NCBI GenBank assembly: GCA_019054805.1
Contig: JAHQIY010000004.1
Span: 8,855,840-8,919,839 of the forward strand
DNA: 64,000 bases
Direction: 5' to 3'
DNA from: Brachionus manjavacas
Lineage: Eukaryota > Rotifera > Eurotatoria > Ploima > Brachionidae
Shown piece after piece: positions 9,185 through 19,358 of this stretch; the first letter of the stretch is position 1; the number at the start of each line of letters is the position of its first letter. Below the pieces are notes generated by a model. The model saw only the letters and a list, made by a program, of their open reading frames with translations. It had not been told where the DNA came from and ran no database searches. Made by a program: the position numbers and the translations under genes.

Positions 9185-10250
9185 CTATGGTGGGACGTCC
9201 TCGTCGCTGTCCAATCTAAGTGCCAACCGCTTCCTACTCTTCTCTTTCTCCTCTTGGATTTTCTTCAATGGCCAATCCATCATGTGAATCTTCATGCCGA
9301 ACCTCATTCGGCTTGGGTCGAGCTCACAGAGATCTTCAAGTGCAGCCTTCCTTGACTGCCAAGCACCAAGTTTTTTTCTCTTGCCGTGATTGAAGATGTC
9401 TTCCTCGTTGGTGTTAGTGCCCTGAACCGTTTTTACTGTTGGTCCATTTGCTAGGCTTGCCTCCCTCTCAATCTTTTCCTTTCTCCACATAGCTCTTGCT
9501 TCTTTTTGGTCGCCAATGTTGCGCTCCATCCATCTTTCGTGGACCTTCTCCTGTTCTTTTTACATTCTTTTGAGGGGCCAGTCCGTCATTTGACTCGTGT
9601 GGTGTTTGAAGGTTAGGGTTAGGTTGGATCCAGATCGGTTATAGTTTCCATTATCACTCTATTGGTCTGTCCTATTTCGGCCTCCTTCTGTTCGAAATCC
9701 AGTTCCAATCGATTGTTTTTGATTCACACTCGCTCCCATATTCGGTCGATCTTTTCTTTGAATGTCTTGGCCATGTACTTGGCGTAAAAATCGTCTAGGA
9801 ATTTCATACGCGAATGGCTTTTATCTTCAGGTTAGATGGTTTCCACGAGGGGTGTCTCAATGCTTCTTTCATATTTGTTTGAGTCTCTATACTCCTCTCG
9901 GTGGACCAGCCCGTCCTCTCTATGTAGGTCGTTTATTCTTACCTCGGTATGGGGGAACTCAAACTCGGCATCCAATGGTTATTCAGGTTGGTCTTGAATT
10001 GGATTCGGTGAGCTGGGTCGTACGGGTTTTTCAGACGTCCATACATTTTCTTCACGCATTTCTTGATGTTTTCTTGGTCATAAAATGCTATGAAGGCGAC
10101 GGTATCGACCCTGACGTGTTCTGCCAAGAATCGAGCATATCGTATAGGTCCGATTCTTGTTCTGAGGATGTCCAAAAATTCGCGGATTGTCTCTAAGTTG
10201 AGCGAGGATGGATAGCATCGTACCATTACTTGATTGGCTTCAGCTTGCAT
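9185..10250 (-). pseudogene. Broken 3' ORF of the LTR retrotransposon
   Basis: On the minus strand a frame opens at 10250 (MQAEANQVMVRCYPSS, 103 residues). Its pattern of short strands and helices, with RYARFLAEHVRVDTVAFIAF, is vaguely like an RNA-binding fold. It breaks, continues in other frames through 9940-9560 (KFLDDFYAKYMAKTFKEKI), and ends in a highly charged helical part from 9529 to 9185 (WRKEKIEREA, WPLKKIQEEKEKSRKR). A repeated TDWPLKRM / MDWPLKKI motif near 9575 and 9260 suggests internal repetition. It lies in the env position after pol, yet no signal peptide or fusion-type hydrophobic stretch is seen. Function unknown. Several stops and frameshifts make it non-functional. Confidence 0.5.
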
Positions 10251-10468
10251 TCTGGTTTTTGAAGTTGAATTTAAATTTTATGAATAATTTTAGAAAAAAT
10301 TATTATCGATTTGCGAAATTATGAAAATTGTGTATGAATTTTTAATTTAATTGTTGTGGGATTTTTTTTTGACTTATGATACATTTGATTTTAATTAATT
10401 TAATATTCGTAATGTATTATTTACAATATGATTGTTCAAGGATACTGTACTTAGAATAACAAGGCGTC

Positions 10469-11030
10469 TTATGTTTCTTTTTGCCCGAACCAATCGGGCT
10501 TCTTTCGGTTTCTTACCGGTCTATCTGGTGAGAATATGTCGTCTATTTTTTTCAAAGTCGTAAATGTTGGGTCCTCTTTCTTCTCATCACCCTGTTTGTT
10601 AATTTGGGTAATTCTGTGCTTGACTTCGGTATCATCATCGTGGGGAGTTTGTCCATTCGATGTCAGACTTTGTAGGTCGATTCCAGGTGCTTGTTCCGGC
10701 TGCAGAAGCCCTTTTATATTTTCGATTTTTTTTGTTTCTGATCGTTCCTGATCGACTTGTTTTTTCTTGTTTTCTTAGCTCTTTCTACTATTTGTTTGGC
10801 TCTTTTCGATTGCCAAGTTCCAATTCTCTTTCCCGGATGTGAATGCTTTCTTCATTTACTTCGTTTATGGGTTGATCTGTGCTGCCGAAATGCTTTTTGA
10901 GCCTGACTCGGTTTGCTGTTATGGGACGTCCTTTGTTTTTGTACAGCGGTTTAATTATATAGTTGATGTTGTTTGAAGCGATGAACATATCGAAGTCTTT
11001 AATTCACTGTCTGACGTCTGTTCTTTTGGG
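10469..11030 (-). pseudogene. C-terminal end of retrotransposon pol (integrase tail)
   Basis: On the minus strand the sequence reads NYIIKPLYKNKGRPITANRV followed by RLKKHFG, the usual end of the Gypsy integrase GPY/F region. After a stop near 10788 another frame carries the acidic tail and ends RNRKKPDWFGQKET with TAA at 10469-10471. That RNRxKPDxFG ending is common in Gypsy pol proteins. At least one stop and one frameshift break the frame. Everything N-terminal of this part of pol is gone, presumably deleted near 11030. Confidence 0.65.
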
Positions 11031-11031
11031 G

Positions 11032-11385
11032 TCAAATTTGTGATGGTGAAACAAATAATATCGGTGGTGAAACAAATAATATCGGGTATGGATTGATTGC
11101 CTCAGTTTTTCGTCCGGGTTTGTCTTGGCTCAATGTGTCTGGCATTTTAAATCGCACTTGTCTACACAGGTCGACAAAAGTATTGTCCGCTCTCGGTGCA
11201 GTAGGGTTCACTTCCTCGATGAGCACTTCTTTTGGCTGACCTTCAATCCTGTTTTGGTCATTGTGCCATTCTTTCCCTTGTTTTGTGGTCGGTGTGCTAC
11301 AGCTCTTGGGTGTTCCAATATCAGACGTCTGGGTTTTTGATGTTCTGTCTGAAATTTCCGGCGATGTTTGCCTCCTTGCTTTCAT
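11032..11385 (-). CDS. Small retrotransposon ORF, 117 residues
   Basis: Starts at an ATG at 11385, four bases after the preceding ORF ends, so the two could be read as one transcript. It is polar and rich in Thr, Ser, Pro and Lys (TSKTQTSDIGTPKSCSTPTT), with a middle motif DNTFVDLCRQVRFKMPDTL. It ends in a short duplicated stretch PILFVSPPILFVSP caused by a roughly 21-base tandem repeat near 11040-11085. It is probably a gag or pol N-terminal remnant; not otherwise recognised. Confidence 0.4.
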   Translation of the reverse strand: MKARRQTSPEISDRTSKTQTSDIGTPKSCSTPTTKQGKEWHNDQNRIEGQPKEVLIEEVNPTAPRADNTFVDLCRQVRFKMPDTLSQDKPGRKTEAINPYPILFVSPPILFVSPSQI

Positions 11386-11388
11386 GGA

Positions 11389-11760
11389 TCATGTCCTTGT
11401 AGTCTCTACTGCTTTTTTGATGTCCAACCTGTTGGTGTAAACATTTGAGCATATGAAGTCTTGAGGTCTAATATTGATATTTCCCATCAATTGATCGAGT
11501 CTCGCGTCGATTCTGTTGAACATATCGTCTAAAGTTTTGTTCCGACGCCTTGTTCCATACCACGTGCTGATCACTATAATGCTGAATAATGTCGCTATGA
11601 ACCCGATGTAATAATTGGTCCACGTGGTTTCCACTATCTCCAAATAGTGTTCGAACCACGCTTTTGGTACCACGACCTCTTCAAATACCTTCTTTGTTTC
11701 CCTCTGTATTCCGGACAAAGCTGTTGCTATGATCGACAGGAGTTCCAATGTTTCGTCCAT
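11389..11760 (-). CDS. Retrotransposon ORF with one membrane segment, 123 residues
   Basis: First ORF with an ATG (11760) after the leader of the LTR element. The N-terminal part is a predicted helix (ETLELLSIIATALSGIQRE). A single hydrophobic stretch at about residues 51-68 (YYIGFIATLFSIIVIS) is followed by RRRNK, as in a type I or tail-anchored membrane protein. The remainder is a helical, charged segment (DDMFNRIDARLDQLMGNI). A membrane-spanning protein in the gag position is unusual. It could be an accessory protein or a rearranged env piece. Intact, no stops. Confidence 0.45.
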   Translation of the reverse strand: MDETLELLSIIATALSGIQRETKKVFEEVVVPKAWFEHYLEIVETTWTNYYIGFIATLFSIIVISTWYGTRRRNKTLDDMFNRIDARLDQLMGNINIRPQDFICSNVYTNRLDIKKAVETTRT

Positions 11761-11839
11761 TTGAATGGCTTTTTCCTAGAGTTTTTTTTTTTTTTATACG
11801 CTGATTAAAAAGGATATGATAATAAACCTCTACACAGTT

Positions 11840-12160
11840 GTTTACAGTGACGTCACGTCGCTGCGTCCCTGGTCTTGTAATTTTTAAACCCAATAACAAT
11901 TAAAGATTCAGTCTTTCTCTTGTTGTCTTTTCTCTCGTGTTTCCAACACTAAATCGCTCAGATAGAAGTCTCGTCGCTGCGTCTTTAGTCTGACTGATTT
12001 CCAATTGATTTTCTTTAATTTTTTCTCCACGTGTATCGCTAAGTCTATAGTCGATTCGCCAAATCAGATCACCCTTATTTGGTTTCCTACACGTGTATTC
12101 AGTCTTGCACAACTTCTTTGATTGTAAGATGTCTCGTGGCTGCGTCCCTAGTCTACACAA
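11840..12160 (-). repeat. Three short repeats in the retrotransposon leader
   Basis: Near 11850-11880, 11968-11992 and 12128-12155 the plus strand carries variants of CGTCGCTGCGTCCCTGGTCT. They lie between the 5' LTR and the first clear ORF, so they are probably leader elements such as packaging or dimerisation signals. The 93-codon frame at 11900-12181 running through them shows no protein features and I do not annotate it. Confidence 0.5.
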
Positions 12161-12258
12161 ATCCACTCGCTTCTTCAGCAAACTAACCTACACTACCACC
12201 TGAGTTCTTTCTGTCTCGTGAGTTCGTTCCGAACGTTTACTGTTCGTAAACTGTTCAG

Positions 12259-12273
12259 CAAATTGGGCACCAC
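12259..12273 (-). promoter_or_regulatory. Primer-binding site of the LTR retrotransposon
   Basis: On the minus strand, one or two bases after the 5' LTR end, the sequence is TGGTGCCCAATTTGC. This starts with TGG, the complement of a tRNA CCA end, as expected for a minus-strand priming site. The matching tRNA would end in TTGGGCACCA; I cannot identify it. Confidence 0.55.
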
Positions 12274-12493
12274 TGTAATATTTATGGATCTGCTGATAGA
12301 CTCTTTTTTTCACCAGTCAGATTTCTCAAGTCCTATTCTGGACTCGAGGGTTTCGGATCAAAACAAAAATATTAACAAACAAAACTAAATTATATATAAA
12401 CTAAACTATAAACTTCTGAAAAAACTAATAATTGTGCATGTGAATACAAGCTTCAAGTTGTGCAAAACAAACTTCTTTTTTGAGACGTCTACA
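12274..12493 (-). repeat. 5' LTR of the LTR retrotransposon
   Basis: 220 bp, TG...CA ends, same order as 8907-9160 but lacking about 34 bases. Only about five substitutions separate the two, so by eye divergence outside the indel is a few percent. Confidence 0.9.
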
Positions 12494-12497
12494 GTAT
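12494..12497. repeat. Target-site duplication (GTAT), right
   Basis: Matches 8903-8906; the interrupted duplicated block continues directly after it. Confidence 0.8.
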
Positions 12498-12718
12498 TTT
12501 CTTGACAAACAAGTGGGTTCACCTTATCAATAAAAATTTTGTATTCAATAATCATAAAAAATTGAACCAAATGGAGTAATCAGCCAATTCGGCAATAAAA
12601 TATACAAATTAAATAATTCAGATTAACCTATCCTTAGATTAAACCGAATTTTAAAGGCAATTATTTTTATTACAATTATTATTATTTAATTATTATTACG
12701 AAAAATTAAATACATTAA

Positions 12719-12857
12719 TCAATTTCTTTCTTGGTTATTTTGTTTTGAATAGGATCTAGTCAAAGTTGTCAGGTTTGATTCAAAAACACAGTCGTCCTCA
12801 TCATCTGAGTCTAAAAATTTTTTTTTCGGATCGTTTACTTCTTGTCCTTCTTCTTGT
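12719..12857 (-). CDS. Orphan C-terminal exon of an unknown acidic protein
   Basis: On the minus strand a frame of about 45 codons reads GQEVNDPKKKFLDSDDEDD and ends NNQERN with a TGA at 12719-12721. The acidic cluster followed by a Ser/Thr/Gln tail looks like a natural protein end rather than AT noise. Possible acceptors (TTTCAG, AACAAG) lie just upstream on the minus strand. I found no matching upstream exon between 12858 and 14145, so this may be the last exon of a broken gene. Confidence 0.35.
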
Positions 12858-14145
12858 TAGAAATTAAATATTAATTTCTGAAAGATTTGATTTAATTTAA
12901 TTAATAATTTTTCAGCGGAAAAAATATAATAAAAAGCAAAAAAGAAAGAATTAAACTAACGAATTAGATAAATTAAATAATAAAATTAATGATAAACGCT
13001 AATTTTGATTTAAATAAATTAATAAAATTTTTTGTTAGTACAAATTTTAAATTTATTTACGTTTAAACAACTCTTTAAACAGTCTTTTTTAAAATAAAAA
13101 TTTTATTTTTTATGAATTTAAGCAAAATTATAAAATTTTTGTCAACTTTTGTTTAAGAAAATTTACAATATATAATTCCTCTGAAAAATTCTATGATCAA
13201 CTTTCTGTGAATTACTTTTTCTTTATTTTATCCCTTCAAAAAATTTAAATGAAAATAATTCATATTATTCTATGATTCATATTCTATAAATTGAACATTC
13301 ACCATATCTTTTTCTAACTATTGTATTTTTTTCCACAAAAAAAATTTATGTTTCTAGAATGCATTTTCATCCATAAAAAAATTGTTAAACATTCGAAAAA
13401 TGTTTCATGATTTAAAAGTATGCTCAAAAATCAAAAGTCACTTATACATAAACAATTATAGAAAATTATATATATTTTTATCTGAAGTTAAAATTAAAAT
13501 CGTTATTAATGTTTTTAAATTTTTAAATAAAAAATTTAACTTTGTCTTGTCCGAAAAGAATAAATTAAAGATTAATTAAAAAAAAAATTAAAATAATAAA
13601 CATCTTATGTTTAATTTAATGTTAATAAAAAAAAAAGCTAATTTCATTGTTTTTTATTAAGATCCTAATCAATTAAATTTTGATAATTTGATGATGATCA
13701 TAAACTTCAACTTCCCTTTTGAATTAAATATTCTTTTACATTTTTGATGAAAATTTACGATTAATTACAGAATTTTACCAAAAATTCAGTTAATTAAACA
13801 TTTTATTAAATATTATAATAAATCAAAGATATAAAAAAATTGAAGATAAATTTTGAAATTCTTTTTGGACTTGTAGGATTTTTATTTTTATATAAATTAT
13901 AATCAAATTTTTTTAAAATTATTTTTTATAATCAATTTTGTATTGTAAACACATATCCATAGATTCAAATGAGATATAAAAAAAAATTTCTTTAATGTTT
14001 TGCATTTTAAAATCTTCTATTAGACTTTTTGTAAAACAAGATGCTTAAATTTTTAATTTATTTTAATTTTTAAAAAAATTTCAAACTTTCAAAAAACAAT
14101 TTCTTTCCAAATTAAAATTAGAAAAACAATTAAAATTTAAAGAAA
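12858..14145. other. AT-rich spacer upstream of the LRR gene
   Basis: No gene is supported. A 65-codon frame at 13382-13579 is compositional noise. Around 14022-14045 the sequence resembles 8053-8085, part of the local duplication. Promoter elements of the downstream gene would lie here but none is distinctive. Confidence 0.5.
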
Positions 14146-14606
14146 ATGAGCAAACAACGAGAAGAAATAATAGATTATTACTCTAATTTAATCAATGAAA
14201 TTGATATTATTTGTGAGAAGGCAATTTTGTTCTTCAAAACAGAATATGTTGTTACTGAGATCCAAGCCAATCGTGAAAAAATTATTTCAAAAATCAAACA
14301 AACTGAAATGAGCAAATTGGAAAATTTTAAAGATTCAGAAACACTTTATGATGACACATTTGCTTTTTTTATTTCAAATGATCAATCCAAAGGTAAATCA
14401 AATAATCCTTTCCAATTTCGTCAAAATTTATTGTCTAAATACAATGAATCAGATCAGGCATCAGACGAGAAACTAGACTTGAACAATAATGGTCCTTTTT
14501 CATGGACAATGAGCCAAAAAAAGGGTGAAAAATTCGAATTTGTAAAGCACTTTGGACAATTAGTAGTTGCAAGTTCTTTGGAAGAGAATATTGTCAAAAA
14601 ACTAAT
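14146..14606 (+). CDS. First exon of a multi-exon LRR-containing gene
   Basis: Starts at ATG after an A-rich leader. 153 codons run to a GTGAGT donor at 14607, ending in phase 2; the TGA at 14608-14610 lies inside the intron. The N-terminal half is a predicted helix or coiled coil (REEIIDYYSNLINEIDIICE). The second half is polar, with KLENFKDSETLYDDTFAFF and FVKHFGQLVVASSLEENI. I do not recognise a named domain. The degraded copy at 7290-7756 joins a version of this exon to a version of the last exon (19359-19714), which is the best evidence that these belong to one gene. Confidence 0.6.
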
Positions 14607-14722
14607 GTGAGTAAAATTAAATAATTTTTTAAAATTGCCAAATTTAAATTCATGGTCGAATTTCAATGATCACGATCAAAATAATTGTTTTGAATAATTT
14701 TTAATCATAATATTAAATACAG

Positions 14723-14855
14723 AGATTTACCAACTAGGCAAACCAATTTTGACCAAAATAAGTGTTATTTCTTATCTTCACACAAAAAATGTTTGCACAG
14801 TTTTACATATGAAAAAATTGATTAAAACATTCAATGCCAATCAAAAAAATGGCTA
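14723..14855 (+). CDS. Candidate second exon of the LRR gene
   Basis: After an ATACAG acceptor a frame compatible with the phase-2 end of exon 1 reads IDLPTRQTNFDQNKCYFLSS and then KKCLHSFTYEKID before a TAA. The composition is protein-like, but no good donor precedes the stop. Either this exon is broken or the prediction is wrong. Confidence 0.3.
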
Positions 14856-15038
14856 GCATAAATCGTTTAGCCAAAATTAATTTACCAATTTTTGTTTGAT
14901 ATTTTAGATGATCAAATTTAAAATTATATTTCAAAAGTTTTTATTAATAATATGTATTGTATTAAAAATTATGTTATTACTTAACCTAGACTTTTTTGAG
15001 AAATAGTCAAAAAATGTGAATATTTATTTAAAATAGTA

Positions 15039-16556
15039 AAAATTTGACTTTTATAATTTTTTCGTTTTGGTGTAAAAAAAATATAAAATTATTTTAGCAT
15101 ATAAGTTGACATGAGACTGTTCCTTTTTAAATTTTTTTGTCAAGTTTTTAGTTGTGTTTAGTTTTTTTTTGGAAATTGGAGCTTGTTTGTTATTTACGAT
15201 CAGGATACTTTTTAAAGCACCCTCAAGATTAATAAACACACTTTAAAAATTTGTTGAAAAGTCTTTTTTTCTACTGTAAATAACTAATTTTTAGCTCAAA
15301 ATAATTGGCCAACCAAAATAAATGACTTTTATAATAAATATTATAATTAAAAAACACTTCAAATTGTTTTTAAAAATTCTTTTTAATAATCAAAATTCAA
15401 TTTTGAACAATAACCTTAAGTTTTCCCCAAAGTTATTAAAACCTAAAAAAGGCACTCAGTAAAAAGAAATATTTTTTTTATTATCAAATAGATAATATAA
15501 TATGTCCCTTTTCTATCCTAGTGGATAATGAGGAGGCGCTTATCTCCTTTTCCTGTACCTTTCTGAGTTAAATAGATAATATGATGAAAATTAATTTTTG
15601 GACAAATCAAATCGAAAGCACAAAATTTTAAAAAGAATTATCTAAATTTTTTATCGTTGACACTTTTTAACTTATGGAAAAATTATAAAACGACTATAAA
15701 ATTAAAATTTTTATAAATGTTGTAATTTCTGGTTTATTATTTCCTCTTGTTTTTCAAAACCTCTCAATTCTTGAACATGTAAAACCTGTCATTCCTTAGT
15801 TTAATTTATCGTTTTTAATTTAAAAATTTAATTTATTTCATTTTTATTTAATCTGAAAGAGCATTATATCGAAACAGAGAAAAATAAATGTTAACAATAG
15901 GCTTTTTAAATGTCTAGTTTCTTAAGTATTTGAAAAAAAATAATATTTTGTATATTTTGATTTCAGTTAATTTATTAGCATCTTGAATTTAAATTCAATT
16001 CACAGATCATTTCTTTTCAAAGAGTTTATCTTTAGATATTAAAATTAATCATTAAATTTATTTAAAAAATTTTAATGTGATATTTGATAAATGTGGTACT
16101 CGGACTAAATTTTTCCTTTTTTTAGATTTAGCATGACCATATATTCAAGTAAAATTTAAACTCGATTTATAAAAATAAATTGTTTTGACAAAAATTTCAG
16201 TTTTTTCGTTCCAGATTTTATTTTACTTATAATTATTACCATTCAAAAATAATTTTAAAAATTATTAAGGGATCTAGAAATAAATGATCATAATGAAAAA
16301 ATATAACTAAAGAAAATGTTTTATTTATTTTCTAATTAATAAGGTTAGTGCAAAAATTAATTTTTTTTATTTTGTAAGCACTTTATATCAAACTTAATTA
16401 TTAATATATGCAAAAAAAATTAAAATTTTTAATTAAAAATTTAATTTTTTTTAATTTAAAAGAAATTGTCGATTAAATTCCAAATTTGAATCTAATTTTT
16501 TAGAGGTAAGGCTCAAAATTTTAAATTGAATTGAAAATTAAAAAATTTTAATTTAG
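15039..16556. other. AT-rich intronic or spacer sequence with a partial SINE
   Basis: Probably intron of the LRR gene. Around 15508-15570 it holds a partial copy of the SINE at 23735-23850 (shared word TATCCTAGTGGATAATG). A 62-codon minus-strand frame at 15051-15239 has no recognisable features. The 3' end at 16546-16556 is a TTTAATTTAG acceptor. Confidence 0.5.
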
Positions 16557-17782
16557 AAGGAATCAACAAAATTTCAAGTGTATCACCAATTGATCAAAAG
16601 TAAAAATGATAATGTGATAATCGATTTATCTCAAAAAGAAAGAAATCAAATTGATAGCTTAAAGCTTACAAGTAATTCAGGAGATGAAATTCTTATGACT
16701 GAGTCAGGCTTTGAACTTATTCCAACATATCTAGACATGGAAAGTGTCAGAGAGTTGAAAATAGTTGGTTATTGTGATACGGAATTTCCCACTCAAATAT
16801 TTAGACCCTTTAAAAATTTAACTAGGCTTAAAATAGATATGTTTAACTTACATTTATTGAATGAAAACTCATTTATTGGTTTGGAAAGCTTGGAAATATT
16901 GGAACTAGCTAAATTGCTTATTGATATTGATGAAAATGCATTTAAGGCCCTTATCAATCTAAAGCTGCTTATTTTTACCAAGTGCTATTTTGGTACTTTT
17001 CACAAGAAAAGTGGACTAGAGAACCTCAAAGCATTAAAGATAAAACATAGCAATTTTGTAGATTTTCGACTTGAGTATTTACAATTATTTAAGAACCTCG
17101 AAAATATACAAATATTCAGGAGTGAATTTGCCAAAAGTAAAATCAAATCGTTCAATGGATTGGAGAATTTGAAAATTTTAGAGACAGACTTAAAAGAAGA
17201 AATATATCTCAAAAGCAATCTAGAAATTTTGAGTCTTGACTTCCAATCTTTTAAGCCTCATGCTTCCTTTAATGGACTCAAATTTCTTCACATTAGAGAT
17301 GGATGTCTTAACCAAATTTTTAACCAAATAGAGCATTTGAATCAATTGAATCAGCTTGAATTTTTGGACTTTGAATTGGACGACAAATTAGTAGATGATT
17401 TCAACCAAGTTAATTTGCAAAGTTAAAGTATTTAGTTTTGATTTGTAATAATACACCAAATTTTAACCGATCGCTGCAGAATTTACAAGGATTGGAACTG
17501 AAAGGAGCCAAATTTATGCCTCGTGACAAGTTTATTAATTTAAAAAGTCTTGATTATCTGGCTATTACAAACCCAGCAAGGTCAATGTTAGAAACATTTT
17601 GTGGAACAACTTTTAGTACAATCAAGAATTTGAAATTTTTAAAAATCGAAAATTGCTTGTATGATTTTTCTTATGATGATGATAAAAAGACTGAAATATA
17701 TGAAAAATTGTCTAAGCTTTTTGAGACACCGGAAAATGTGTTGTTTAATGATAGTATGTGTGACAATGAATGTCTCTTTGAA
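16557..17782 (+). pseudogene. Leucine-rich-repeat exon, broken by one missing base
   Basis: The exon follows an AATTTAG acceptor and opens KESTKFQVYHQLIKSKNDN. Leucine-rich repeats then run with spacing near 24 residues. Examples are FKNLTRLKIDMFNLHLLNEN, FIGLESLEILELAKLLIDID, FKALINLKLLIFTKCYF and FNGLKFLHIRDGCL. At about 17422-17425 the frame stops: AGTTAAAG would read SLK if one T were restored. The next frame resumes exactly in register (KYLVLICNNTPNF), with more repeats to a GTAAGA donor at 17783, phase 0. That donor matches the phase of the last exon at 19359. One missing T in a T-run could be a true mutation or a sequencing error. LRR proteins bind protein partners; the target here is unknown. 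Confidence 0.65.
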
Positions 17783-18290
17783 GTAAGAAATTTATTTATT
17801 TCATTTTGACTGTTTATCGTGAATTAAGGAACAATATTGAAGAATTCAATCTTTTTTTTCTAAAATACCTAAGAGAGTAAATTTAAATAGCTGCTTCAAA
17901 TGGGAAATTTTTTGATCTAGATTTATTTTGTTAGTGATTCAATTAAATGGCGAAGAATTAGACTAATAGAATTTTGAAAATAAATAAGAAAGTAAAATTC
18001 ATTATGAGATTGATTCAATTTTGATTACTTTTTTTTTTATTTCTTATATTCAAAGATACGATGGATTAAATTTTTTTTTAATGGATAAAAAATTTAAAAA
18101 ATAAATATCAAAACATTACAACGCCTAAAATTTAAAATTTGTAATCTTTTAAAAAACTATAGTAAAACATTTTCAAGCTATTTTTGGACCTGATAGATAT
18201 TAAAATATTTATTTATGTAAAATAATAAACTTCATTTGCTCCTTCTTGATACAATTAACACGCAGATCCAAATCATTGGCTTTTTTTGAG
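17783..18290. other. AT-rich intron or spacer, nothing recognised
   Basis: Starts with the GTAAGA donor of the LRR exon. No open frame or structured repeat is seen. Confidence 0.5.
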
Positions 18291-18460
18291 ACAAAAATTA
18301 CAAATTATTATTTATTTATTAATTATTTGTTATATCTGTGCCGAGCTAAAGCTCCTTCAGATTAAAAAAAATAAAAATCAAGACAAAATAAAATAAAATA
18401 AAAATGAAGAAAAAATAAGTTAAAATATAATATAGAAGAAAGTTAAAATTGATAAATTGT
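18291..18460 (+). repeat. Retroposon tail copy with A-rich end
   Basis: TTATTTATTAATTATTTG leads into TCTGTGCCGAGCTAAAGCTC and CTTCAG, then about 100 bases of A-rich sequence with repeated AAAATAAAAT. Same family as 8468-8530, 18661-18840 and 20525-20690. Confidence 0.55.
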
Positions 18461-18465
18461 AAGAG

Positions 18466-18840
18466 ATGACATGTGCAAAATGTTTAAGTATTGAACAGTT
18501 CAGGAAAGAAAGAAGAAAAAGTAAGATAGTAATTACAGAATGGAGTTGGGTATTCAACATATCTTTATTTAGAACCCGCTTTATATTCATCAACCAGCTT
18601 GATAACCAATGGAACAGAATGACGCAGTCTTCCCGCTACATATCTTTTTCTCAATTAAAAAAAATATCATTTATTTATTATTTATTTATTTGTAAATCTG
18701 TATCGAGCGTTAGCTCCTTCAGAGAAAAATAAAAAATAAAAATAAATAAAAAAAATGATTAAAATAAAAGTTACTGAATAAAATAAGAATTAAAAAATAA
18801 AGTTAAATAATTGAAATTTGAAAAGGAAATAAAAGAAAAG
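18466..18840 (+). repeat. Second retroposon copy with GC-richer body
   Basis: 18470-18650 is clearly less AT-rich than its surroundings. It is followed by TTATTTATTTGTAAATCTGT, then ATCGAGCGTTAGCTCCTTCA and an A-rich end. The layout of body, hairpin motif and A-rich tail fits a SINE or the 3' end of a LINE. An 88-codon frame crosses it (18466-18732) but shows no family signature, so I do not call a gene. Confidence 0.5.
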
Positions 18841-19358
18841 AAAAAAAAAATCGTTTTTGAAATGCAGAAAATGGACACAAAAGTTACAAAAGTTGAATAA
18901 ATGAAAAAAACACTTTAAGAATATAAATTGTAATTAAGCATACAAATTTTTGGTAACAAATTTTAAAAATGTTTCATACTCTTAATGTATCTTGGTAGCA
19001 AATTCTTTGGTTAGATGTCAGATGAAAAGAGTTGGTTTCCTATTATTTATAATTGTGTTAATCAGATAATATAAAAAAACTTAATTGAATGTATAATCAG
19101 CTGATAAAATTAAGAGAAAAAATCTTGATACTGCTACTAATATCTTGGTCACAAACTCTTTGGTAATATTTCATGTGAACAAGATATATCACCTATTTTT
19201 AAAAATTGTGTTGATAATATTAAAGATAGAATCGTATTTTTATGTATCAGCTGATACAGTTTAGAGAACCAATTATTGAATTCTAAAAAAAAATTTGAAA
19301 ATTTTTATTTTGTTCCAAAAATTCAAATTATCTTAATTAACTAAATTCTGATTTTAGC

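Larger units (their letters stand above)
8907..12493 (-). mobile_element. Decayed LTR retrotransposon (Gypsy-like)
   Basis: Two direct repeats (8907-9160 and 12274-12493) both begin TG and end CA and are flanked by a GTAT duplication. Coding sequence lies on the minus strand, so the right repeat is the 5' LTR. A primer-binding-like site (TGGTGCCCAATTTGC on the minus strand) follows it directly. In minus-strand order come a leader with three short repeats, a membrane-segment ORF (11389-11760), a proline- and threonine-containing ORF (11032-11385), the C-terminal end of pol (10469-11030) and a broken 3' ORF (about 9185-10250). Protease, reverse transcriptase, RNase H and most of integrase are missing, so the copy cannot move alone. 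Base composition is far less AT-rich than the surroundings, which fits a recent arrival. Confidence 0.87.

Noticed and set aside
6850-9625. Telomere-like words GGGGTTAGGTTCTGGTTAGG (near 6851) and GGTTAGGGTTAGGTTGG (near 9608)
   Set aside because: Only two or three imperfect units each, one inside a retrotransposon; not enough for interstitial telomeric repeats.
9762-10196. 144-codon plus-strand frame
   Set aside because: Antisense shadow of the retrotransposon's 3' ORF; the minus strand carries the protein-like sequence.
13382-13579. 65-codon plus-strand frame
   Set aside because: Lys/Ile/Asn/Phe-rich composition expected by chance in AT-rich DNA; no splice or family signal.
18466-18732. 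88-codon plus-strand frame
   Set aside because: Runs through a retroposon body and its hairpin tail; no family signature on either strand.
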